Assembly: GCF_029892485.1 (NCBI RefSeq)
Contig: NZ_JARXVG010000010.1
Location: forward strand, 124,001 to 188,000
DNA length: 64,000 bases
From: Variovorax boronicumulans
GTDB lineage: Bacteria; Pseudomonadota; Gammaproteobacteria; Burkholderiales; Burkholderiaceae_C
Direction of reading: 5' to 3'
The notes under the pieces were generated by a model, which was not told the origin of the DNA, ran no database searches, and saw only the letters and a program-made list of their open reading frames with translations. This document shows positions 51,641 through 58,254 of this stretch, in pieces. The translations under genes were made by a program, and so were the position numbers. Within the stretch, counting starts at the first letter, position 1. Each line of letters starts with the position of its first letter.

Positions 51641-51664
51641 GGGAGGTGACGGAGGACGCAGAAA

Positions 51665-51690
51665 AAAGCCTGCCGTCGGGGGCAGGCTTT
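51665..51690 (-). terminator. terminator after the intradiol dioxygenase gene
   Basis: A perfect 10-bp stem AAAGCCTGCC/GGCAGGCTTT has a six-base loop. On the minus strand it ends in a run of U from six A at 51662-51667. It begins 30 bp after the dioxygenase stop. Confidence 0.85.
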
Positions 51691-51719
51691 GCGAGCGTAG
51701 CAGGCCCGGGACCGACGCT

Positions 51720-52568
51720 TCAGGCCGGCTGCTTCGACGGATCGAGCGGGTTCAGCACGAAGTCGAAATCCAGCCGCCAGCGGCCGTCGCCTTGCTGCTT
51801 CCACGGCGCGACCAGCGACTGGCGCACCGCGAACACCGCGTCGGAGTCGAGCCACTTGTCGCCTTCGCGGAACACGTGGGTGATGAGGTTTTCGTAGCCC
51901 GGCGCCTCGATCTTGAAATGCAGGTGCGCGGGCCGCCACGGATGGCGTTTGGTCGCACGCAGCAGGTCGCCCACGGGGCCGTCGACCGGGATCGGGTAGG
52001 CCTCGGCCAGCACGCTCCTGAAATGCAGCGAGCCGTCGGCCGCTGTGCGCAGGCGCCCGCGGTTCTCGGCGTGGTCGAGCTCCGCCTTCTGCACGTCGTA
52101 GTGGCCGCCTTCGTCAGCCTGCCACACATCGACGACCGCGTTGACCACCGGCTCGCCGTCGAGTCCGCGCACGGTGGCGTACACGTCGCAGGGCGCGCCC
52201 GCGGCGCCGTTGGCCACGTCGTCGCCGTGCGCGTACTCGGGCGCGCCTTCGAAGTAGAACGGGCCGAACACGGTGGCTTCGGTGCAGCCGGCGGGCTTGT
52301 CGTTGTTCATCGCGATCGTGAGCATCGACAGGCCCAGCACGTCCGACAGCAGGATGAACTCCTGGCGCTTGTCGTCGCATTTCTGGCCGGTGGCGGTGAG
52401 GTACTGGACGCCCTGGAACCATTCGGCTTCGGTGAGCTTCACCTCGCGCGCGAAGGCGTGCAGGTGCTGCACGAGGCTGGTCATGATCTCGTGCAGGCGC
52501 GGATCGGGCGTGTCGGCGAATCGCGCGAGCACGGCCTGGGTGATGTTGTCCTGGTTGAGGTTGCGCAT
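51720..52568 (-). CDS. intradiol ring-cleavage dioxygenase, probably hydroxyquinol 1,2-dioxygenase
   Basis: A 282-residue nonheme Fe(III) dioxygenase with an N-terminal helical linker domain. GCTEATVFGPFYFEGAP precedes the catalytic core. Iron ligands fit Tyr in GGHYDVQ, Tyr in AEAYPIPVDGP, and His in RHPWRPAHLHF. Sequence style and the GCTEATV motif favour hydroxyquinol (1,2,4-trihydroxybenzene) 1,2-dioxygenase over catechol dioxygenase. A maleylacetate reductase gene, the next step of the pathway, lies at 60407. The two are not in one operon. Confidence 0.82.
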   Translation of the reverse strand: MRNLNQDNITQAVLARFADTPDPRLHEIMTSLVQHLHAFAREVKLTEAEWFQGVQYLTATGQKCDDKRQEFILLSDVLGLSMLTIAMNNDKPAGCTEATVFGPFYFEGAPEYAHGDDVANGAAGAPCDVYATVRGLDGEPVVNAVVDVWQADEGGHYDVQKAELDHAENRGRLRTAADGSLHFRSVLAEAYPIPVDGPVGDLLRATKRHPWRPAHLHFKIEAPGYENLITHVFREGDKWLDSDAVFAVRQSLVAPWKQQGDGRWRLDFDFVLNPLDPSKQPA

Positions 52569-52939
52569 CGTGGCTGTCTCCTTGTCTGGCCTTCGCGGGT
52601 CGGTGGTGTCTGTCTCTGGGGTGCTGCGGACTGTAGGCCGCGGGCTGCGCACCCGGAAGCGCCGCGGCGCAAATGATTTTTCCGCCCAGCGGAACGGTCG
52701 CGGCGTCGGGGATCCGGTTTCGCCGCGGAACGCGGTTGGCGTTCCGGCCTGAAAGCGTTTCGCGTTACGTAACGAATCGCGAAAGCAGCGCGGTTCGTCT
52801 CCTCGGTCTGCTGGGTGCGGCACGAGAAATCCCTTTGAAATCAACGAGATAGTCCGCTTTCGGCATTGCGGTGAAAACCCTGTGCGACGGCGGCACGCAT
52901 GTTGCGCTTTGGGGTGACTTATTCCACGAGGAGGTTGCC
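52569..52939. promoter_or_regulatory. 371-bp divergent noncoding region
   Basis: No gene is visible. It holds a perfect 12-bp palindrome CGTTACGTAACG at 52763-52774, inside a wider inverted pair TTTCGCG/CGCGAAA (52758-52784). It must contain the promoters for the dioxygenase (minus) and the repetitive protein (plus). The ribosome site ACGAGGAGG at 52926-52934 serves the latter. Confidence 0.55.
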
Positions 52940-55750
52940 ATGATCACCAACACCCAAGCGCCCGTCGGCTCGCTTCCGGTCTTTGCCGACAACAGCGCGG
53001 CCCCCGTGGTCCTGGCCCAGGCCAGCGTCACGCCGGTCGCTCCCATGGGGGCGGCCGCGACAGCGGCATCCGCCGCTCCTGCCGCTCCTGCGAGCCTCGG
53101 CTCGCTGTCCAACGCCACGCCCGGCACGGTCGTCATGCGCGACGGCGTGCGGATTCCGGTGGACGGCAGCCAGAGCCTGATGGCCGGCGACCGCGTGATC
53201 GTTCCCGACGGCGGCCATGCCAATGTGCTGTTCCCCGGTTCGGCGGCCAACAAGGCGCCGCTGTCCGGCGTCTTCGCCGGCGGCACCGACGCCACCATCG
53301 GCTCGACCAAGCTGCCCGGCGGCCTGGAGCAGGTGAATGTGGACGTGGCCGCGGGCAACCTGGAGGTCACGCCGGCCGACAGCGATGCCGACGCCGCCGC
53401 CGTGGCCGTGACCAAGAAGGCCGCGGGCGGCAGCGGCATCGGACTGGGCGAATTCGCGCTCGGCGCACTCGGCGCTGTTGCGCTCGGTGCCGCGCTGAGC
53501 GGCGGTGGCGGCGGCGACGGCAGCACGCCCCTGCTCTTTGCCGGCATCGGTGACAGCGACGCGGACGCCGATGCGGATGCCGACGCGGACGCGGATGCCG
53601 ACGGAGATGCAGATGCAGATGCCGATGCGGACGCGGACGCCGATGCCGACTCGGATTCGGATTCCGATTCGGATGCCGACTCCGACGCAGACTCCGATGC
53701 GGACGCCGACTCCGATGCCGATGCAGACCACCTGCTCGACCCCGGCGACAGCCTCGCCGGCCATCTGCTCGGCGCCCTGGACAACGCCCTCGGCCTGGGC
53801 GGCGACAGCGGCACTCACCCCCTTTCCGGTTCCTCGGGCACGCTGGGATCGCTGTTGCCTGTGGCCGACGGCCTCACGGACCTGGTGGACGACGTGCTCT
53901 CGCCGATCGCGGGCAACGAATTCAGGCCCAACGATCCGAACCAGTTCGATCCGGTCGACAACGCGGTGGACGACCTGGTCGTCGACATCGGCGGCGTGCT
54001 GACCCCCGTGGTCGACGGACTGCTGGGTGACGGCCTGACGGACGCGCTCGTCGCCTCGCTGATCGGCCAGGTCGATTACCTGACCGATGCGCTGGACAAC
54101 ATCCTCGAGAACGTGCTCGGCAGCGAAGGCCTGCTCGGCGGCGTGACCACCGGCCTGGGCATCGATGGCCTCGTGGACGGGTTGATCGGCGACGACGGCG
54201 TGGTCGGCCAGGTGCTCGAGGGCCTGCTGGGCGAAGAAGGCCTGCTGGGTGGGCTGCTCGGCGAAGAGGGCTTGGTCGGGCAGTTGCTGGGTGACGATGG
54301 TTTGCTGGGTGGCTTGCTCGGCGAGGACGGACTGCTGGGCGGTGTGCTCGGCAGTGAAGGCGGGCTCCTCGGTGGCGTGCTGGGTGATGACGGCCTACTG
54401 GGCGGTCTGCTCGGTGGCGAAGGCGGGCTCCTCGGTGGCGTGCTGGGTGACGACGGCCTGCTGGGTGGTCTGCTCGGCGGCGAGGGCGGGCTCCTCGGTG
54501 GCGTGCTGGGTGACGACGGCCTGCTGGGTGGTCTGCTCGGTGGCGAAGGCGGGCTCCTCGGTGGCGTGCTGGGTGACGACGGCCTGCTGGGTGGCGTGCT
54601 CGGTGGCGAGGGCGGCCTGCTCGGTGGCGTTCTTGGAGACGATGGCCTGGTGGGCGGCCTGCTGGGCGAAGACGGAGTCCTGGGCGGCGTGCTCGGCGGT
54701 GACGGCTCACTCGCGGGCCTGCTCGGCAGCGAAGGCCTCACCGGTGGCCTGCTCGGCGAGGGCGGGCTCGTGGACAGCCTGCTCGGCCCCGATGGCGCAG
54801 TCGGCAACCTGCTGAGCGATGGGCCGCTGGGCGGCGTGCTCGGCGGTGAAGGCGGGCTTCTCGGCGGCCTGCTGGGCGACGACGGACTCCTGGGTGGTGT
54901 GCTCGGCGGTGACGGCGGTCTCCTGGGCGGCGTGCTCGGCGGCGACGGTGGTCTCCTTGCCGGCGTGATCGGTGAAAACGGCATCGTCGGCGGCCTGCTG
55001 GGCGGCGACGGCGGTCTCCTCGGCGGTGTGCTCGGTGAAGACGGCATCGTCGGCGGCCTCTTGGGCGGCGACGGTGGTCTCCTCGGCGGCGTGCTCGGCG
55101 ACAACGGCATCGTCGGCGGCCTCCTGGGCGGCGACGGTGGCCTCCTCGGCGGTGTGCTCGGTGAAGACGGCATCGTCGGCGGCCTCCTGGGCGGCGACGG
55201 TGGTCTCCTCGGCGGGGTGCTCGGCGACAACGGCATCGTCGGCGGCCTCCTGGGCGGCGACGGCGGTCTCCTCGGCGGCGTGCTCGGCGAAGACGGCATC
55301 GTCGGCGGCCTCCTGGGTGGCGACGGCGGCCTCCTCGGCGGCGTGCTCGGCGAAGACGGCATCGTCGGTGGCCTCCTGGGCGGCGACGGTGGCCTCCTCG
55401 GCAGCGTCCTTGGCCAGGACGGCCTCGTGGGCAACCTGCTCGGCGGACTGCTGGGCGGCAACGGCCCGGCCGCCAACATCCTCGAGCCGGTCTCGGCGGT
55501 GGTCAGCGTGGCCGATGCCGTCGAGCCGATCGCGTCCAGCGCGACCCACGCGGCGACCGGTGTCGCGGCGCCCGTGACCGACATCCTGGCCGGTGCAGGC
55601 TCGGCGGTGGCACCCGTGGTCGCCACTGTCGAACACACGGTCGCCCCGCTGGTGACCGAGGTCGTGACGCCGATCACCAGCCTGCTCGACCACGGCACCG
55701 GCAATGCGCAGTCGCCGGTGACGAACATCCTGCACGGCCTGCTGGGCTGA
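52940..55750 (+). CDS. repetitive Gly/Leu- and Asp-rich surface protein candidate
   Basis: A 936-residue protein. No classical signal peptide is seen; the first 50 residues are Ala/Pro/Val-rich. Residues about 55-150 (PGTVVMRDGVRIPVDGSQ, then AGDRVIVPDGGHANVLFPG) resemble the N-terminal retention module of large type I-secreted adhesins. A Gly/Ala membrane-like helix (GEFALGALGAVALGAAL) and GGGGG follow near 170-195. Residues 205-263 are an Asp-Ala/Asp-Ser tract. Residues about 394-840 are roughly forty 10- or 11-residue modules of the type GEDGLLGGVL. The last 95 residues are nonrepetitive. No RTX nonapeptides are present and no secretion genes are near. Role as a calcium-binding surface or biofilm protein is inferred. 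The start follows GAGGAGG. Confidence 0.75.
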   Translation: MITNTQAPVGSLPVFADNSAAPVVLAQASVTPVAPMGAAATAASAAPAAPASLGSLSNATPGTVVMRDGVRIPVDGSQSLMAGDRVIVPDGGHANVLFPGSAANKAPLSGVFAGGTDATIGSTKLPGGLEQVNVDVAAGNLEVTPADSDADAAAVAVTKKAAGGSGIGLGEFALGALGAVALGAALSGGGGGDGSTPLLFAGIGDSDADADADADADADADGDADADADADADADADSDSDSDSDADSDADSDADADSDADADHLLDPGDSLAGHLLGALDNALGLGGDSGTHPLSGSSGTLGSLLPVADGLTDLVDDVLSPIAGNEFRPNDPNQFDPVDNAVDDLVVDIGGVLTPVVDGLLGDGLTDALVASLIGQVDYLTDALDNILENVLGSEGLLGGVTTGLGIDGLVDGLIGDDGVVGQVLEGLLGEEGLLGGLLGEEGLVGQLLGDDGLLGGLLGEDGLLGGVLGSEGGLLGGVLGDDGLLGGLLGGEGGLLGGVLGDDGLLGGLLGGEGGLLGGVLGDDGLLGGLLGGEGGLLGGVLGDDGLLGGVLGGEGGLLGGVLGDDGLVGGLLGEDGVLGGVLGGDGSLAGLLGSEGLTGGLLGEGGLVDSLLGPDGAVGNLLSDGPLGGVLGGEGGLLGGLLGDDGLLGGVLGGDGGLLGGVLGGDGGLLAGVIGENGIVGGLLGGDGGLLGGVLGEDGIVGGLLGGDGGLLGGVLGDNGIVGGLLGGDGGLLGGVLGEDGIVGGLLGGDGGLLGGVLGDNGIVGGLLGGDGGLLGGVLGEDGIVGGLLGGDGGLLGGVLGEDGIVGGLLGGDGGLLGSVLGQDGLVGNLLGGLLGGNGPAANILEPVSAVVSVADAVEPIASSATHAATGVAAPVTDILAGAGSAVAPVVATVEHTVAPLVTEVVTPITSLLDHGTGNAQSPVTNILHGLLG
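53552..53727 (+). repeat. Asp-Ala / Asp-Ser coding tract
   Basis: Fifty-nine codons encode a run of alternating Asp with Ala, then Asp with Ser. The Asp codons mix GAC and GAT and the Ala codons mix GCC, GCG and GCA, so the protein pattern is more regular than the DNA. This suggests selection on the acidic sequence rather than recent slippage. Confidence 0.85.
54320..54634 (+). repeat. 63-bp tandem repeats, block 1
   Basis: Five in-frame 63-bp units begin at 54320, 54383, 54446, 54509 and 54572. Each encodes a 21-residue unit of the form GDDGLLGG-LLGGEGG-LLGGVL. Units two to four are nearly identical. Less regular units precede and follow. Confidence 0.88.
54971..55411 (+). repeat. 63-bp tandem repeats, block 2
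   Basis: Seven in-frame 63-bp units begin at 54971, 55034, 55097, 55160, 55223, 55286 and 55349. Each encodes GEDGIVGG-LLGGDGG-LLGGVL. GED and GDN versions alternate through most of the block, giving a 126-bp higher-order period. Confidence 0.9.
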
Positions 55751-55777
55751 GATCCGGCCGCGCGGCCGGCACGAGGC

Positions 55778-55808
55778 AAAGAGGGACCGTCGCCGGTCCC
55801 TCTTTTTT
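55778..55808 (+). terminator. terminator after the repetitive protein
   Basis: The stem AAAGAGGGACC/GGTCCCTCTTT has a six-base loop and continues into a T run. It follows a perfect 16-bp palindrome CCGGCCGCGCGGCCGG at 55754-55769. Confidence 0.9.
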
Positions 55809-55946
55809 TGCGCCTGCGCTCCGGGCACGCGCTATCGCGGCGCAGTGGATGGCCTCCTAAAATCCACCGCTCGGTAACGCCCGGGGCCACGGTCAATTCC
55901 CCGGAACCAGCCGCCACCCAAGACAAGCCTCCCGGAGACACCCGCC

Positions 55947-56876
55947 ATGGACCGCTGGACCGAAATCGCACTGCTCGTGCAGATCGCCGATGCCGGCAGC
56001 CTGAGCCGTGCGGCCGAGGCGCTGGGCCTCTCGAACGCCGCCGCGAGCCGCCACCTGAGTGCACTCGAAGCCCGGCTCGGCGCGCGGCTGGTGGAGCGCA
56101 ATACGCGGCGCCTCTACCTCACCGACACCGGCCGCGAGTTCTGCGCGCGCGCCAAGACCATCCTGGCCGACCTGGCCGATGCAGAGTCGACGGTGAACGC
56201 CACCGCGCTCAATCCGACTGGCGTGCTGCGCATCACCGCCTCGCTGTCGTTCTCGATCCATCACATCGCGCCGCTCCTGCGCGACTACACGCAGCGCTAT
56301 CCGGGCGTGACGGTGCACGTGGAGGCGGCCAACCGCTACTTCGACCTGATCGACAACAACATCGACGTGGCGATCCGCACGCGCGAATTCGAGCCCGATT
56401 CGAACGTCACGATCCGCCGGCTCGGCGAGACGCGGCGCATCCTCGCGGCGTCGCCCCGCTACTTCGCGCATCACGGCTTTCCGAAGACGCTGGACGAGCT
56501 CAAGCAGCACAAGCTGCTGATCTACACCCACGCCAACAGCCCGAACGAGCTGCGCTTCACGCGCAAGGGCGAGACGCACACGGTGTCCGTCAACGGCCTG
56601 CTCGAATCGAACGACGGCCAGGTGCTGCGCGCCGCCGCACTCGACGGCATGGGCATCCTGGTGCAGCCGACCTACATCGTCCATGAAGACATCGTGGCCG
56701 GCCGCCTCGTGCCCACGCTGGACGACTGGGACCTGCCGCACCTGACGATCAACCTGGCGTACCCGAGCCGCAAGCATCTGTCGGCGAAGGTGCGCAGCTT
56801 CATCGATTTCATGGCGGCGCATTTCCAGAAAATGGACTACGAGCGCAAGTGGACCAGCCACTTCGGCGCCCACTGA
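55947..56876 (+). CDS. LysR-family regulator
   Basis: A 309-residue LysR regulator with N-terminal winged helix (GSLSRAAEALGLSNAAASRH, residues about 15-34). The effector domain has LLRDYTQRYPGVTVHVEAANR near 110 and a C terminus ending FIDFMAAHFQKMDYERKW, typical of the CrgA subgroup. No divergent target is present, because the neighbour upstream ends in a terminator. It may act elsewhere or on the doxX-type gene 125 bp downstream. Confidence 0.87.
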   Translation: MDRWTEIALLVQIADAGSLSRAAEALGLSNAAASRHLSALEARLGARLVERNTRRLYLTDTGREFCARAKTILADLADAESTVNATALNPTGVLRITASLSFSIHHIAPLLRDYTQRYPGVTVHVEAANRYFDLIDNNIDVAIRTREFEPDSNVTIRRLGETRRILAASPRYFAHHGFPKTLDELKQHKLLIYTHANSPNELRFTRKGETHTVSVNGLLESNDGQVLRAAALDGMGILVQPTYIVHEDIVAGRLVPTLDDWDLPHLTINLAYPSRKHLSAKVRSFIDFMAAHFQKMDYERKWTSHFGAH

Positions 56877-56896
56877 CCGAGCCTTTCACCAAAAGA

Positions 56897-56912
56897 TGTG
56901 CGTAAACGCACA
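56897..56912. promoter_or_regulatory. Crp-type 16-bp palindrome upstream of the DoxX gene
   Basis: TGTGC-GTAAAC-GCACA has the 5-6-5 layout of a Crp site, with C/G in the fifth position instead of A/T. The perfect arms extend to GATGTGCGT-AA-ACGCACATC (56895-56914). The sequence CACACT begins 30 bp from the centre, where a -10 would lie for a site at -41.5. The site is 14 of 16 identical to that at 59928. Confidence 0.65.
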
Positions 56913-57001
56913 TCCTGCTTTCCGGCAGCTCCGCACACTGGAACCGCAACCGCCGCATTCCGTGGCGGACCCTTCCTTTTTCAAGTTCGCAAGGATCTGC
57001 C

Positions 57002-57472
57002 ATGAACACCGTAGCCGCCAATACCTCGCGTGCGTCGCTCACACCGTCGTCGCTCGCCTCGCCCTCCCCCGCCTCGCTGGACGATGCCGGCAAGCTGCTG
57101 CTGCGCGTGACCATCGGCGTGCTCGTGCTGCTGCACGGCATCTTCAAGCTGTCGGCCGGCGTCGGCTTCATCGGCGGCATGCTGGCCAAGGCGGGCCTGC
57201 CGGGCGGGCTGGCCTATCTCGTGTATGTCGGTGAAATCGTGGCGCCGCTGCTGCTGCTCGCCGGCTTCTGGACCCGCGCCGCCGCCGGGGTGATCGTCAT
57301 CAACATGATCGTGGCCCTCGGCCTCGTGCACATGGCCGACCTGTTCGCACTGACCAAGCAGGGCGGCTGGGCGCTGGAACTGCAGGGCCTGTACCTGTTC
57401 GGCGCGCTGACCGTGGTGCTGCTGGGCGCGGGCCGCTTCAGCGTCGGCGGGACGAACGGACGCTGGAACTGA
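57002..57472 (+). CDS. DoxX family membrane protein
   Basis: A 156-residue membrane protein with four helices in the DoxX/DoxD family (LLLRVTIGVLVLLHGIFKL, then VGEIVAPLLLLAGF). A Ser/Ala/Pro-rich tail of about 25 residues precedes the first helix. Members have been tied to quinone-linked redox and sulfur metabolism and to oxidative stress, mostly without biochemistry. A Crp-type palindrome lies about 90 bp upstream. It converges on the Crp-like gene, with 9 bp between stops. Confidence 0.85.
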   Translation: MNTVAANTSRASLTPSSLASPSPASLDDAGKLLLRVTIGVLVLLHGIFKLSAGVGFIGGMLAKAGLPGGLAYLVYVGEIVAPLLLLAGFWTRAAAGVIVINMIVALGLVHMADLFALTKQGGWALELQGLYLFGALTVVLLGAGRFSVGGTNGRWN

Positions 57473-57481
57473 TCCGCCGGT

Positions 57482-58225
57482 TCAGCCGGCGTCGCCACGC
57501 ACCTGCGAGACCATGAGCTCGAGGCGGGCGGCGTCGGCCACTAACAGCGCCTTGCCGTCCTTGCGCAACACGCCGCTGCGCACCAGCACATTGAGTTCGC
57601 GCGTGACTTGCTCGCGGTTCGTGCTGATCTGGCTGGCCAGCTCCGCATGCTTGGGGGCGGGCTCCAGCCGGGACTCGTTGCCCTCGATGCCGGCGGCGCG
57701 CGCCAGGCGCAGCAGCTCGGCATGCAGCCGGTTCTGCACGCCGAGCGTGCTCAGGTCGATCACGCGTTCGGAGAGTTGCCGCACCAGCGATGCCAGCCGC
57801 TGCATCACCCGCTCGGCCACCAACGGCTCGTCGCGCAAGAGGGCCATGAAGGCGGGGCGGTCGAGGCTGGCGACCACGCTGGGCTCCAGCGTGACCACGT
57901 CGGCGGAACGCGGGCCGCCGTCGATGGCGGCGATGTCGCCGAAGTACTGGCCGGCCTCGGCATCGCGGAAGGTGACCTGCCGGCCGTTGGCCGAATAGGT
58001 CGTCACCCGCACCCGGCCCGAGACCAGCAGGAACACCTCGCCCTGCTGTTCGGCGCGCAGGAGCAGCGGCTTGCCCGCCTCCACGCTGTGCCACAGGCAC
58101 TGCTGGGCGAGCAGGTCCAGGCGCTGGTCGGAGAGGCCTTCGAGCAGCGCGATCTGGCGCAGCGCGAGGCTGGAGCGGGGAGTGGATGCTGGTGTGGCCA
58201 TGCCGGTCGGTAGGGGCGCGCGCAT
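57482..58225 (-). CDS. Crp-like cyclic-nucleotide-responsive regulator
   Basis: A 247-residue Crp/Fnr-family protein, slightly longer than Crp. The cyclic-nucleotide barrel covers about residues 25-135; the phosphate-binding cassette FGDIAAIDGGPRSADV (95-110) keeps the Arg-Ser pair (106-107) that contacts cAMP in Crp. There is no Fnr cysteine set. The winged helix has recognition helix STNREQVTREL (201-211), keeping the R-E-x-x-x-R pattern of Crp. The ATG at 58225 is used; MATPAST at 58201 is an alternative. It is divergent from the cyclase with 29 bp between starts, so enzyme and receptor are encoded together. Confidence 0.88.
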   Translation of the reverse strand: MRAPLPTGMATPASTPRSSLALRQIALLEGLSDQRLDLLAQQCLWHSVEAGKPLLLRAEQQGEVFLLVSGRVRVTTYSANGRQVTFRDAEAGQYFGDIAAIDGGPRSADVVTLEPSVVASLDRPAFMALLRDEPLVAERVMQRLASLVRQLSERVIDLSTLGVQNRLHAELLRLARAAGIEGNESRLEPAPKHAELASQISTNREQVTRELNVLVRSGVLRKDGKALLVADAARLELMVSQVRGDAG

Positions 58226-58254
58226 TATGCTCGGGTGCCGCTTCGAACCCGTTC

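Noticed and set aside
54320..55411. Possible CRISPR array
   Set aside because: Units are directly adjacent 63-bp coding repeats without spacers, and no cas genes are present.
52940..55750. Calling the protein collagen-like or RTX
   Set aside because: Glycine spacing shifts out of the Gly-X-Y frame every few triplets, and the RTX nonapeptide GGxGxDxUx does not occur. The superficial likeness is due to Gly and Asp content.
54076..56064. Long open reading frame of over 600 codons antisense to the repetitive protein, Pro/Ser/Arg-rich
   Set aside because: It is the mirror of the Gly/Leu repeat DNA, has no ribosome site, and its period simply reflects the 63-bp repeats. The plus strand has the GAGGAGG site, domain order and terminator.
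57482..58225. Fnr or nitric-oxide type regulator
   Set aside because: There is no N-terminal cysteine cluster, while the phosphate-binding cassette with Arg-Ser is kept, favouring cyclic-nucleotide binding.
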